DNA of 64,000 nucleotides, taken from Sipunculus nudus. Its lineage: Eukaryota > Annelida > Sipuncula > Golfingiida > Sipunculidae. The position numbers and the translations under genes are program-made. Below the pieces are notes generated by a model. It saw nothing but the letters and a program-made list of their open reading frames with translations, was not told the DNA's origin and ran no database searches. This document shows, in pieces, positions 37,050 to 50,399 of this stretch. Where the stretch lies: NCBI GenBank assembly GCA_026874595.1, contig CM049307.1, forward strand, positions 1,761,579-1,825,578, given 5' to 3'. Within the stretch, counting starts at the first letter, position 1. Each line of letters starts with the position of its first letter.

Positions 37050-38920
37050 ACAGGGCAAACAAAGCCTGATCTCAAATTCTGCTGAGGCAGGAAAATAATG
37101 AACAAATGTTTGTATTAAATCCTCATTTTTTTATTACATCAATTATTTTCTAATTTGAGTTGATATTTCTATACATTTCCAATTTAACATATATATCTGA
37201 ATATAAAAGTTGATTCCTAATTCTCAATTGCATCATCATAAATCTCAATCTTGTCAGATAACACCACATCATGCATACAAATGTTTATTTTTTTTTTACC
37301 ACAAAAATATATCTTTTAAATCTGCAAAACAATAAATATCTAAAAATAATACTTGATTTAGATTTCACAATTTTTAATTGTGTCTTTATTTATCCATAAT
37401 GTGCTTCATATTTTATAATAATTTAAGCATAGTGATGGGTTCAATTATATTTGTTAAAATCATTTAAAAGAAAATTGATTTCTTTAAAAATGCTACATTA
37501 CACAACATTGCATCTTCTGGATTACACCTTGAATTATTTTTTCAAGGAAAGTTTTTGCATTTTGGAGTGGAAACAGCATTACAATTAAGGAGATACAGTG
37601 AAAACAATAACAAGTACTGCATAACACTTGGTGGGTTGGGTTTGCAGGGGGGGGGGGTGATTGGGGTGGTAATATGAGAATAACTGTACACCTGCACAGC
37701 AGGGGATCTCCCCCAGTGACTGCAACAAATCAGAAACCCTGGCATAGCTGACTTCCAGTGACCTGGAGTGGGACCCTGCATCTGTAATCAAAGCAAGTGA
37801 CTACAGAAAAAAAAAATCAATAACTAGCTTAATTTTCAAGCTTTTATTTTCAAATTTCAGATTTAGACAAACTAAATATATATGTTTACATGCTGTGAAA
37901 ATTAAATCAATGGTGCTTACAGGAAAAAAACGTGCCATGGTCAAAGTTGGGCAAAATTTAAGATACTGATTTTTTTTTATGCTAATAACTAAAAAAATTT
38001 ACAAAATTCAGATCTAATTTTGGTTTAACAATTGAATCTTAATTAAACATAGTTATATACTTGAGAAAATAGACTCTAGTTTCAAAATTTTTCATGTTAA
38101 GTGAGTTATTGTTTTTCCTGACTTTTTACAAAGTCCATTATGTTTGGGCCCATAACTTAAAGTTATGAGGTCAACCAAAATCCTATGTTTCTGCAGATTT
38201 GACCGCTGAAAAGTAGAGTCAAGGTCACCAGTCTTTGAACATGTCAGAGATCATGGTGGAAACAATCTGAGGGTCACAATTGAAGCAAAAAGATTATAAG
38301 GGTACTAAACAAGTGACCTATGAGTCATGACACTCAGCTGACTGACATGTTGACAGTATGTCATTGCACAGGTAACTAATTATGATAATGTAGGTGGTAT
38401 CATCGTTCTTGCCCAGTAGCTTAGGTTCATTATGACCCATAACACACCAAATTTGATGAAAATCTCTCCGACTGTTCCTGATGAATCTGGCAATTTGTGT
38501 GTATTTTACATTATTTCTCGGGTGTTGAAACATACCCTGTAACTTGGAGAATATAAGCCACAGTTAACTAATTTCAGGTTCCCCAACAGATTTTTATGGA
38601 TGTCAAGTTATAAGATTCTAGGTCCAATGGTTACAATTTCAGCCCTCTAAACAGACAACCTTATTTTTGACGGTTTCAAATATAGAGCTTAGCTTAAAAG
38701 TTATGAGGGTCACACAAATCCTATATATTAGCAGATGTGACCTTAAAGGTAAAAGGTGAAGGTCACATGTTTACAAACTCTTTCATCAACTTATCATCTC
38801 ATAATACCTCAACTAAACTGATATGAAAGAAATCTGTCCATTATTTTTTTACTTATAATGCTCATAGTACTGCCAAATGGCATGATGGGGTATTAAATAG
38901 CAGGTGCGGGTGAGAAAGGA
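37050..38920. repeat. Family-1-related sequence, incomplete
   Basis: 37080-38150 parallels 22600-23680 and 16000-17500 (AATAATGAACAAATGTTTG, the G run at 37649, GGGCAAAATTTAAG). Another head, AACAAGTGACCTATGAGTCA, lies at about 38308. Confidence 0.55.
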
Positions 38921-41456
38921 ACAAGGGACCCATGGGTCACGGCGCTCAGCTGTTATATATGATAAAAAATATGATTTGGGAAAGAGGCACATGCTTGTTT
39001 TGTGTGGTAATAAATATAAGCTTTATTATGAGTTGTTGGTATTTAGCTTATGTATGATTTTGATAGTATCTTTGGAGACAGGGAAGAGGATTAATTTCAT
39101 TTATTTTATTTACAAATGGGGTGCTATTGTCACACAGATTTTGACTTGGCCATATAACTTATAAGCAGCACATATAATAAAAGAGTTTAACTATTTATTA
39201 AAATTTAATAACAAATATTGTGCCAATATAATTTTTATTAAAAAAAATAAGAAAATCATATGATTTTTTAAAATAAAATATAACTGAAATGATTATTGAA
39301 TTAATATTATAGAATATATTCATGAATGCATTCATGAATACATTTTGAAAGTATCTGCACTGGTATTCAAATACTTTCATTTTTACTTGAATTCCCATTC
39401 TTATGCAATAAAATTTTTTAATGTAGTACATATTCATATTCATATTCAAATACATTTGCAAAGCAATTGCACCATGTCAAGTATTTATTCAGTTTTAGCC
39501 AAACAATGATGTTGAGAATCCAGAATATACAAAATTCACAAATTTAAATAATGATCATAAGTACCTGGTTTTATGGCTTTAATTTATGTTAAAAAAATAA
39601 ATGAAATATATTCACTTTGGACTACTTTCACATCAATCTACACACTAGACACAGTAGGAATCTAGATTAATATTATCAACTGCATCTTTGTCTATCATTA
39701 ATTTCATTCATATGATCCCTAATGATTAGTAATGAATAATATGATTTATTTTTTTATCATTAAAATTTTACTGAAAAATACCATAGGTGACTGCATGGTG
39801 TAATTTGGATTAACATTGACATTGACATTCTATCCATCCCCATACAAGATTCTTACATCATCAGTAACTGCAAGTTAATTTTCTGTTACTCATCAACTAA
39901 CCAATTCCTTTTCTATTATTTTTCTTTGTTATTAAAAACCAATAACAATTTATTGATTTATTGTTTATTGTTATGTGTATAATCTGATGAAAGGTCATCA
40001 AGGTCAACATACTGGTGACTGAAGAGGGGCTGAGTAGAGCCTGGGTCTGACATGGTCTCATAAAAACATTAATAAAAGCTACAATATTTGACCAATTTCT
40101 TTCAGCTTTCTAAACTACGAAGATGAAATCCTTATGTGTGCATAATATGAAAATTATATCAACAGTGCTCTCAGGAAACAAACATGCAATGGTCAAAGTT
40201 GGGCAAAATTTAAGGTACTAATTTTATATTTATACTAATAACTTATAAAATTTGAAAAATTCAGAACTAATTTTTTGTATTCAATTGAATCTTGATTAAA
40301 TAATGTTACATCCCTAACAAAAAATCTCTAGCTTCAGCAATCCTCTTGTTAAGGGAGTAAATATATTTCTTGATTTTTTAAAAAGTGCATTATGGTTGGG
40401 CCCTTAACTTAAAACAATGACATAATTTCTGGCATGTGCATAGCGAATGTATAGAAAAATATGTATATTATGTATGATCAAAGTCAGATCAGTAGTTTTG
40501 ATATTAGGCAGTCTTACAGTGGAACAATGGGGTTTTAATGGAAAAATGAAGTTTTTCATTAATATTTCGAAGGAATAAAGTCCTAGTGATCAAATTCTTG
40601 GCATGGTAGGGGATTTTGGAGACATCTAACTGTATGTTAAAATTAAGGAACTTAGAGCTGAAGCTGGGGAGCTGAGGTCTAGCAAACTGCATAACACTAG
40701 CTTGATGTAAACTTGATGTGACATGGTGCTTGAAACTTGAATGAAATCTACAGTTTTTGATCAACTGGTTTCAAATTTTTGGTGTTAACAGACAAAATGC
40801 TAACAAAAACATGCTGTGAAAATAAATCCACAGTACTTCCAGGAAAAAAACGTGCCATGGTCAAACTTGGGCAAAATTTAAGGTACCAATTTTATATTTT
40901 TTGCCAATATTTAAAAAATTTTTACAGATTTTGATCTAATTTTTGGTTTACAATTAAATTTTGATCAATTAAAGTTGTATTACTGAAAAAATGTCCCTAC
41001 CTTTAATACTTTTGGTCTTAAGTGACCAAATATCTTTCCTGATTTTTTTACAAAGTCCATTATGTTTGGGCCCATAACTTTTTTAAATTAAATAATACTG
41101 ACTTAATTTCTGGCATGTGCATAGGAACTATATAGAGGAATATTTATGGTAAATATGAAGAAAACCAGATGAGTGGTTTTGATATTAGGCAATCCTGAAG
41201 TGTGAAAATAGATTTCTAATAAAAAATTGAGGTTTTTCCTTAATACCTCAAAGGAACGAAGTCCTATTGACCCAGTTTTCGGCATGGTAGGAGATTTTGG
41301 GGAAATCTAACTGTATGGCGAATTTCAGATTCATAGGTCCAAAGGTGTTGAAACGTGCCAGTCTTATGGACGGACATTCGGACAGACGGACGGACGGACG
41401 ACAGACAATGGACCATGACTATAGCTCAGATGACTTATAGTCAGCTCAGCTAAAAA
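38921..41456 (+). mobile_element. Family-1 element, copy c (2.5 kb)
   Basis: Head ACAAGGGACCCATGGGTCAC and inverted motif GCGCTCAGCTG; tail with GGACGGACGGACGACAGACA, the hairpin and CAGCTCAGCTAAAAA. Its 5' half matches 45168 onward and 21852 onward; its 3' half matches 17400-18060 and 57600-58249. Confidence 0.7.
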
Positions 41457-41587
41457 ACAGATGGGTGTGAACGCCCCATAACATTTGGTGTAGGATTATA
41501 AAGTCAAGACTGTACTTATATTTTACCAGTGTTCACTATGTTCTTATATTATGGTGATTATAAATAATACAATATATGTAATAATGA

Positions 41588-41979
41588 AAGGACTTTGAAA
41601 ATAGGTACTGAGGAACACAGGGCTGACCCTATAGTAGAGACTCTCGGGTGTTTAAGGACTTTGAATAGAGGTACTGAGGAACACAGAGCTGACCCTATAG
41701 TAGAGACTCAGAAGTGTTTAAGGACTTTGAATATAGGCACAAATGAAAACAGAGCTGACCCTAAAGCAGAGACTCAGGGGTGTTTAAGGACTTTGAATAT
41801 AGGTACTGAGGAACGCAGGGCTGACCCTTCAGTAGAGACTCAGGGGTGTTTAAGGACTTTGAATATAGGCACAAATGAACACAGAGCTTACCCTATAGTA
41901 GAGACTTGTGTGTTTAAGGACTTTGAATAGAGGTACTGAGGAACACAGAGCTGACCCTTAAGTAGAGACTCAGGGGCGT
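41588..41979 (+). repeat. 66-bp minisatellite, left block (about 6 units)
   Basis: Units contain AGGACTTTGAATATAGGTAC, ACACAGAGCTGACCCTATAG and AGACTCAGGGGTGTTTA. The period is a multiple of 3, giving an open frame that is a repeat artefact. It is interrupted at TTAA by the next element and resumes at 43807. Confidence 0.9.
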
Positions 41980-41983
41980 TTAA

Positions 41984-43802
41984 AGCTCAAATGAAACGAT
42001 TTCACCTAACACATAATTGGATTAGCAATGTAATATTACAACTTAACGTTTGAATACTTGTTAAAACTATTCTTTTAATTATGAATATTTTGAGGTGTTG
42101 TACTGTCAAGAAGTGACCGTTGCATTCAAATGGCCATTCAGCTGGCCCCGTCGTCTTGATGACCTGTGACGTCAAAGCAGACAAACAGCTCAGTGCCTGG
42201 CTGCAGCAACCCCGGTCACTCACTGTGTAGACACGCGTGTCACGCCCGACTGTCTCTGTTCTTGTCCCGGAAAAACATGCGGTTCTTGATACCTTCAGAC
42301 ATACCTGTTCACTGAATACTATATCTTCATCGTATTTCTTTTATAAATGTTTGTATTTTCCACCCAAAGAGTAAAAGTCTTATAGATGTCCTGTGAAGAC
42401 AGGAAGAACGTTTAACAACACGGTGTGCAGCTGACATCGATAGTATGTACACCCTATAACAATGTGTCACTCAGTCTGCTTTATAGAAACATGACAAGTT
42501 CATTTTAGAGGATAATTCAAATGGGCTGTTTTTATATTTTTATAATATAACGGATAACTTTCCAAATATAATTCAAAACAAACACGTTTTTCCTGATACG
42601 TGTGCAGGACTTTTCTTATGGCAATTCCACGTCTCGGTACCACGGGCGGGTATGCCTATATGTGAGCAAGTCATGCCCATGTAACAGGACGAAATACCCG
42701 GAAAAGCAGACCAGATAATAGGAGTATAAGACAAAATAACACATTATTTGTTTTTATTTTTTCACCGCATTTTCCCGATGAAAATCGTTATCTGGAATTT
42801 GACAGACATGTAATGTGTATTGTCACTGACGATATAAAAGATTGACATCGACGGCACATTGTTTATAGACCTGGTTTTGATTTGAATGAAACGGTAAAAA
42901 CGGGCACAATGAAAATGCATACGGACGGTTTATTGAGTGTGGATAATTTACTTTGCTATAATGATTACAAATATTACGCTTTCTGACTGACATTGGTGAA
43001 AGCTTTCATGTCCTGTGCAGTCCTACTAAGCCGGAACTTTTTTGTCAGTGCAAAAACACAATGACCAGCGGGGTCAGAGGTCAGATGACGTTTATTCAAA
43101 TAAGGTCGAGGTCAACCAATGGATGCATGGGTCAAATGACGTCGATGCAATGTCAGCCAATTGGCTTGTGGATCAAGTGTCACAGTGTCAATAATGATTA
43201 GCTTTTCCTGGAAACTTGTGCAGCAAGCACCTGTCAGTTTATACAATGTTCATTGAAGCCGGAATGCCGCTGTCTTATGCCTGCTTTAATAATGTGTAAT
43301 CTTGTTTTCGGTTGAATTCATCAAGCATCAATTGGTGTTCCAAAAAATCGCTCTCCGAAAAAGGCAAGACATGCATTTATTTGATTTGCAGACACAACAA
43401 CAGTTAAAGAAAGTGATTCACAATGGGTCCATTTAGCGTCGTAAATTGCGTATTTCGAACCTTGCTTAATTCGTCCTAATCCACAAGAAAGCTAGCCATT
43501 TCAGGGACCTGACCAGAGCTTCTGCCGCTGACACTTGAACAGTGACCAGCGCCCGCACACCTGACTGAGTGACCGTGCTTGTCTGCTATGACGTCACACC
43601 TCGTGCCAGCCCAGCTGCTGCGTGCTGCAGCACTGAGCTCGGCAGATTCCGTGAACAGCGTGATCTCTCCAATATATTTTGGTTTTATCATTAGTTTTCT
43701 AATAGATAATGTTGGAATTCATGTATCAAATGTTAATTTAAGATATATACTACTGGAATAGCGACTTTTTGTGATTTTTGGCCAAATCGTTTCATTTGAG
43801 CT
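41984..43802. mobile_element. 1.8-kb DNA element, TTAA target duplication, 19-bp inverted ends
   Basis: The ends AGCTCAAATGAAACGATTT (left) and AAATCGTTTCATTTGAGCT (right) are perfectly inverted over 19 bp. TTAA lies outside each end, while uninterrupted minisatellite units read GTGTTTAAGGAC with a single TTAA. The interior is richer in CG than its surroundings, with TGACGTCA-type sites, CCAAT words and partly inverted subterminal blocks (GTGACGTCAAAGCAGACAAA near 42168 versus the complement of 43570-43595). No transposase seen. TTAA duplications are typical of piggyBac and Kolobok elements, but the tips do not match either family as I know them. Confidence 0.85.
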
Positions 43803-43806
43803 TTAA

Positions 43807-44475
43807 GGACTTTGAATATTGGCACAAATGAACACAGAGCTGACCCTAAAGTAGAGACTCAGGGGTGTTTAAGGACTTTGAATATAGGTATTCAGGAAAG
43901 CAGGGCTGACCCTATAGTAAAGACTCAGGGGTGTTTAAGGACTTTGAATTTAGGCACTGAGGAACACAGATATGACTCTATAGAAGAGACTCAGGGGTGT
44001 TTAAGGACTTTGAATATAGGCACAAATGAACACAGAGCTGACCCTAAAGTAGAGACTCAGGGGTGTTTAAGGACTTTGAATATAGGTACTGAGGAACGCA
44101 GGGCTGACCCTATAGTAAAGACTCAGGGGTGTTTAAGGACTTTTAATATAGGCACTGAGGAACACAGATATGACCCTATAGAAGAGACTCAGGGGTGTTT
44201 AAGGACTTTGAATATAGGTACTGAGGAACGCAGGGCTGACCCTATAGTAAAGACTCAGGGGTGTTAAAGGACTTTGAATATAGGCACTGAGGAACACAGA
44301 TATGACCCTATAGAAGAGACTCAGGGGTGTTTAAGGACTTTGAATATAGGTACTGAGGAACGCAGGGCTGACCCTATAGTAAAGACTCAGGGGTGTTTAA
44401 GGACTTTGAATATAGGCACTGAGGAATACAGATATGACCTTATAGAAGAGAGGCTCTGGGGTGTTTAAGAACTAT
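43807..44475 (+). repeat. 66-bp minisatellite, right block (about 10 units)
   Basis: Continuation of the left block after the TTAA element. Alternating variants (GCAGGGCTGACCC and ACAGATATGACCC) form a two-unit, 132-bp higher-order pattern between about 44080 and 44460. Confidence 0.9.
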
Positions 44476-45167
44476 GTTCAAAGTCCTTAAATTTCCTAGT
44501 CTCCAATATGTTCCTATCATATGTTGAGGAAGACACAGCTGTCCCTATACTCCTCTCAGGCATGTCAGATGAAATGTCACCAATCAGAAACAGGGAGAAT
44601 GGTATCTGCTTGATAAATATATTTTAATATCTTTTATTCAGAGATTTGTTTTTTTAACCAATGATAAGCACAGGGTTTACACAAGTCCACATGATAAAAT
44701 GCTTATGATGTTTCATTTCAGAGAACACAAAAATAACTGACCTATATGCCTTCTGAGCTGCTTTTTAGATTTTATATACAGCATGCACTTAATATTATGC
44801 ATGACATGAGAGGAACACACTCCAGTTGTAAATGATTATTCTATGTATAGCCACCCATGCATGGTATGGTTCATTATTTTGTAGAAATTGTGTGGCTCAG
44901 AGAGTGTAGTTACTGCCTAGAGAGCAAATGGTTGAGTGGCTTCAGCTTGAAGAACAGGCTGAAAACATGAATCAAACACAGCCACTGAAACTGATTGAAA
45001 CAGCATATGGGTCACTGCTGCAAGTCCTAAAGGCCTAAATGAACAACATTAATTCCAGCAATAGAAATGATGGATAAGCCAGCCAGGCAGCTGCATTGAT
45101 GATTTGATGCATTAAACTAGTGCAAACACTGAAACTCCTCATCCATAGGTAACATAGATAAAAGAAA
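44476..45167. other. Unassigned intron sequence
   Basis: No exon or repeat recognised, apart from an inverted copy of the array motif (TTCAAAGTCCTTAAA, about 44478) at the array's edge. Confidence 0.4.
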
Positions 45168-47677
45168 ACAAGGGACCTATGGGTCACGGAGCTCAGCTGT
45201 TTTGTATGATAAAAAAATATGATTTAGAAATGAGGCACATGCTGGTTTTATGTGGTAATAAAAATAAGCTGTATTATGAGTTGTTGTTGTTTAGCTTATG
45301 TATGATTTTGATAGTACCTTTGGAGACAGGAAAGAGGATTAATTTCATTTATTTTATTAACAAATGGAATGCGATTGTCACACAGATTTTGACTTGGCCA
45401 TATAACTTATAAGCAGAACATATAATATAAGAGTTTAACTATTTATTAATAAAATTACAAATATTGTCCCAAATATAATTTTTATTAAAAATAATAAGAG
45501 AATAGTATGATTTTTTCAAATAAAAAAATATCACTGAAATGATTATTAAAATAATATTAAAGAATATATTCATGAATGCATTCATTAATACATTTTGAAA
45601 TTTTTGCACTGGTATTCATATACTTTCATTTTTACCTGAATTCCCATTCTTATGAAAGGAATTTTATAATGGAGTACATATTCATATTCGTGTTTAAATA
45701 CAATTGCAAAGTATTCGCACCATGTCTGGTATTTATTCAGTTTTCACCAAACAATGATGTTGAGAATCCAGGATATACAAAATTCACACATTTAAATAAT
45801 GATCATAAGTACCTGGTTTTATGGCTTTTATTTATATTTAAAAAAAATGTAATATATTCATTTTGGACTAATTTCACATCAATGTACTAACTATAGACAC
45901 AGTAGGAATCTAGATAATAATATTATCAACTGCATCTTTGTCTATCATTAATTTCCCTCATATGATCCCTAATGATTAGTAATGAATAATATGATTTACT
46001 TTTTTATCATAAAAATTGAACTGAAAAATACCATAGGTGACTGCATGGTGTTATTTGGAATATGTGACATTCTATCCATCGATACAAGATTCTTATATCA
46101 TTGGTAACTGCTTCCTGTTATTATCAACTAACAAATTCCTTTTCTATTTTTCTTTAATTTGTTATTAAAAACCAATAAAAATTTATTAATTTATTGTTTA
46201 TTGTTATGTTGTTGGTTAAAACTACTAGATGAGTTGGGTTGGACACCTGGACCAACTATGGCTGGCCATTATATAATAAGCTGCCTGGAGCCCCAGTTTA
46301 TGCCTCCCCTCAAGCATGCATAATTTGCTGAAAGTTCAACAAGGTCAACATACAGGTGACTCAAGAGGTGCTACAGAGAGCCAAGGTCTGACATGGTCTC
46401 ATAAAAACATTAAAAAAGCTACAATTTTTGGCCAATTTCTTTCAGCTTTTTAAACTAAAAAGCTGAAACCTTTATGTGTGCATGATATATTTCTTGATTT
46501 TTTACAAAGTGCCTTATGTTTGGGCCCATAACTTAAAACAATTACGCAATACTGACATCATTTCTGGCATGTGCATAGAGAATGTATAGAAAAATATGTA
46601 TATTATATATGATTAAAGTCAGATCAGTGGTTTTGATATTAGGCAGTCTTGAAGTGTAACAATGGGTTTTTAATGGAAAAATGAAGTTTTTCATTAATAT
46701 CTCGAAGGTATTAAGTCCTAGTGACCAAATTCTTGGCATGGTAGGGGATTTTTGAGACATCTAATTGCATGCCAAATTTTAGGAACTGAGAGCAGAAGCT
46801 GGGGAGCTGAGCACTTGCAAACTGCATGACACTAGCTTGATGTAAACAATATGTTACATGGTGCTTGAAAACTTGAATAAAATCTACAGTTTTTGATCAA
46901 CTGGTTTCAAATTTTTGGTGTTTATAGACAAAATGCTAAAAAAAACATGCTGTGAAAATTAAATCCACAGTACTTACAGGAAAAAACGTGCCATGGTCAA
47001 AGTTGGGCAAAATTTAAGGTACCGATTAATATTCATGCAAAGAATCATGGAGATCAATGCAGTAGTTGTTCAGATACTTGAGCTTTTGTATCAAATTTTT
47101 CATTATTTTGGGGGGTACTTCGGAGCCCCATAGCTCAAAGAATGTGGGTAACAGAGACCAAATTCGAGGTTTCCAAATGGACTTTTCATGGACCTCTCTG
47201 AATGTACTGTGAGAAGATTCCAGGTCCAGTGGTTACCATTTGTGCCCTGTTAACAGATGACGGAATCTTTTAAGGTCCCAAAAATAGAGAAAAAAATTGT
47301 AAAAAATCGGAAAAACACAGGTGGTACCACCAGTCTGTAGAAACTGATGAAACACTCCATGATCAATATCCACACTAAGAATCATGTTGATCAATGCATT
47401 AGTTTTTCAGATACTTGAGGTTTTGTATCAAATTTTTCATTATTCTGGGGGGTACTTCGGAGCCCCATAGCTTGAAGAATATGGGTAACAGAGACCTAAT
47501 TCCAGGTTTCCAAGGAGTTTTTTCATGGACCTCTCTGGATGTAAAGTTAGAAGATTCCACGTCCAGTTGTTACGATTTGTGCCTTGTTAACGGACGGATG
47601 GCCGGATGGCTGGACGGACGGCGGACAAAGAGTGATAGCTATAGCTCAGATGACTTAGTCAACTGAGCTAAAAAAAT
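45168..47677 (+). mobile_element. Family-1 element, copy d
   Basis: Head ACAAGGGACCTATGGGTCAC; 5' half like 38921 onward. The 3' half switches at about 47030 to the 'CGGAGCCCCATAGCTCAAAG' type shared with 14258-18437 and contains two tandem ~300-bp versions of it. Tail GGACGGATGGCCGGATGGCT, CTATAGCTCAGATGACTTAG, CTGAGCTAAAAA. Confidence 0.6.
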
Positions 47678-49119
47678 CCTAAACAATATAAATAACTGAA
47701 GCAAAGCAATCAATCAAGGATAAAAATGTCCTCAACAAAATGATAAAAATTTCCGAGACATTATAAATAGATGAAGCCAAGTGATCAATCAATGATAAAA
47801 ATACTGTATGTCAAATTCCGAAAAAAGGAAAATCAATTTAACATATGCTGGTACAAACCATATCCATCTACCTCACAGCTAATTCCAGACAAATTTTATC
47901 ATACAGCATTTTGACGGTTTCACTGATAAATTACAATACAGGAAGTGTATTTTTCTTATATTCATCTCAATAAAGCAGATCTTTCTTATACCAAATAATG
48001 GAGGAAATATGTACAATGCGAATTGAACACTGGCGTATTTACTGGTTTCATCTGAAGAACATGTCACAGAAAAACAAAACAGCCACTTTATAAAGTTGAT
48101 CATCAATTTTCTTACACCCTTAATACTGTCTGTGCCTATTTTTTTCTCATAAATTTTCCTATGCCCTTCTCTATCACCCAATTCTTCTGTACCTCTATTC
48201 CTCTTGAATTGCATATATATATATCTTTTACACTAATGGCTGAACTAATGAACTAAAATGCCCCTTTTAAAAGAAAAGAAATGTCACCTCACCTTGCCCA
48301 TAACTTGTGGCAATGTATGTTATATACAAAATGCAAGAGACTGTTTGCAAGATGATTTCAATCCACTAAACAAGTTAAATAGAAAATTTAAAGGCTAAGA
48401 CTGAAGCCTGCAGATGTCACCCTCTGTTGAATAATGATGAAGATAGCCATACCATTATGAAATATGTGTTCATTTAAAGCCTTGGGGACTTTATGTACGG
48501 GTGAATACCTTATACCCCAATACTTGACTTCTGTCCACCTGTACTACACAATCATTTTTAATACACTATCTTGCTTTTTTTGCCCCAGTAGCAGGACAGG
48601 AAAGCCTACAATTAACTGGCAGTAAAGCCAAGTAACATTTTCCCCTAGATGTATTATAATATGATAATTAATTAAATGAAAAAAGTGTAAAAACTCTATT
48701 GTGCTCTTATATTACTAAAGGTACAAAACTACAGGTAAATAAAGTTTGCACTTTAACTTATATCTTACATTAAACAATTCCATTCCAGTCTGATTGAGCA
48801 CATTTCTTTAACATTTTACAACAGCTGTGCTAGATCTATGAAACTCTCAAAAGGTTCACTGGCACAGAACCAGTAAATTTTCCAATGACTATCAGAAATA
48901 CATTATACTTCATCCACAATTTAGGCCAGAAACAAAATCACATGAGATTACTCTATAACTAAATCAGGTGAGCGGACCAACAAGCCACACCTGCCATATT
49001 AATTAGAAGTGGATCCTAGTATTTTTATCATATATATATATTTAAAGTCAAAATTTTGCTTTAAAAAAAAATAATCAACATAACAATAGTGTCAAAGAAA
49101 CCAAAACCTGATCAGAAGA
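47678..49119. other. Unassigned intron sequence
   Basis: A minus-strand open frame at 47879-48214 (111 codons) has no domain I recognise and no splice context. Nothing else stands out. Confidence 0.4.
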
Positions 49120-50085
49120 ACAGACTCATAATATATAACAGCCATATCATAGACATTAGGATAGCATCCAACAGACTAAAACCTGGTCATATTATAAGAA
49201 TGGCATCCAACAGACTAAAACCTGATCATATCATGAGAATAGCATCCAACAGACTAAAACCTGGTCATATTATTAGAAAAGCATCCAACAGACTAAAACC
49301 TGATCATATCATGAGAATAGCATCCAACAGACTAAAACCCGGTCATATTATTAGAATAGCATCGAACAGACTAAAACTTGATCATATTATAAGAATAGCA
49401 TCCTACAGACCAAAACCCAGTCATATTATTAGAATAGCATCCAACAGACTAAAACCTGATCATATTATTAGAATAGCATACTACATACCAAAACCCTGTC
49501 ATATAATTAGAATAGCATCCAACAGACTAAAACCTGATCATATTATTAGAATAGCAGCCAACAGACTAAAACCTGGTCATATTATTAGAATAGCATCCTA
49601 CATACCAAAACCCTGTCATATAATTAGAATAGCATCCAACAGACTAAAACCTGATCATATTATTAGAATAGCATCCAACAGACTAAAACCTGGTCATATT
49701 ATTAGAATAGCACTGAACAGACTAAAACTTGGTCATATTATTAGAATAGCATCCTACAGACTAAAACCCGGTCATATTATTAGAATAACATCCAACAGAC
49801 TAAAACCTGATCATATTATTAGAATAGCATACTACAGACTAAAACCTGGTCATATTATTAGAATAACATCCTACAGACCAAAACCCAGTCATATTATTAG
49901 AGTAGCATCTAACAGACTAAAACCTGGTCATATTATTAGAATAGCATCCTACAGACTAACACCCGGTCATATTATTAGAATAGCATCCAACAGACTAAAA
50001 CTTGATCATAAGATTAGAATACCACCCAACAAACCAAAACCTGATCATGTTATTACAATAGCATCATATCATTAGACTATTGTCA
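49120..50085 (+). repeat. 39-bp minisatellite, about 23 units
   Basis: Units read AGAATAGCATCCAACAGACT then AAAACCTGGTCATATTATT. The period is a multiple of 3, so a 328-codon open frame (49089-50075) spans it; it is a repeat artefact. The array ends about 220 bp from the PKC exon at 50308. Confidence 0.93.
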
Positions 50086-50307
50086 AACAAACCAAAACCT
50101 GATCATATCATTACAATTGTGTAAAACAAACCAAGACATGATCAGAAGAATAGACCCATTTTTTACAACTGCCATATCATTAGAATAGCATCCAACAGAA
50201 CAAAATCTGACCAGTGAAGAGACCTTAAATATACAATGAACCAGCACCCTCTGAGTGTGTCAGTATGAGAAGACTATAACCTTCAAAGTTAAACATCTTT
50301 TACTTAC

Positions 50308-50399
50308 ACAGCAACAGGTTCTTTAAATTTGCCCTCCTGCTGAATTCTGTACATCAGATCCCCACCATTCACATATTCCATCACAAAGTAAAGGCGATC
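50308..50399 (-). CDS. cPKC: Conventional PKC, kinase hinge and alpha-D (exon)
   Basis: This 92-nt exon encodes [20 protein letters not shown] and on to KFKEPVAV in phase 0, ending with two bases of a split Val codon. [12 protein letters not shown] is the gatekeeper-hinge segment of PKC, where the adenine of ATP is bound. Acceptor ATGTTTTAG, donor GTAAGT. It is the most N-terminal exon I can identify. The upstream exon (glycine-rich loop, catalytic Lys and alpha-C Glu) was not found between 50400 and 64000, so the intron 5' of it is probably longer than 13 kb or the exon lies unseen. Confidence 0.95.

Larger units (their letters stand above)
27829..50307 (-). other. PKC intron, 22479 nt
   Basis: The largest visible intron, with GTAAGT donor and TTTTCAG acceptor. 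It holds the LTR element, two DR1-rich arrays, several family-1 copies, the 66-bp and 39-bp minisatellites and the TTAA element. No other PKC exon was recognised. Unassigned stretches include 27829-28130, 32346-34207, 44471-45167 and 47678-49119. Confidence 0.8.

Noticed and set aside
43812-44468. Repetitive open frames of 151 and 64 codons
   Set aside because: The 66-bp minisatellite in one frame, broken by a single-base loss near 44265.
49089-50075. 328-codon open frame
   Set aside because: Read through the 39-bp minisatellite; the period is divisible by 3.
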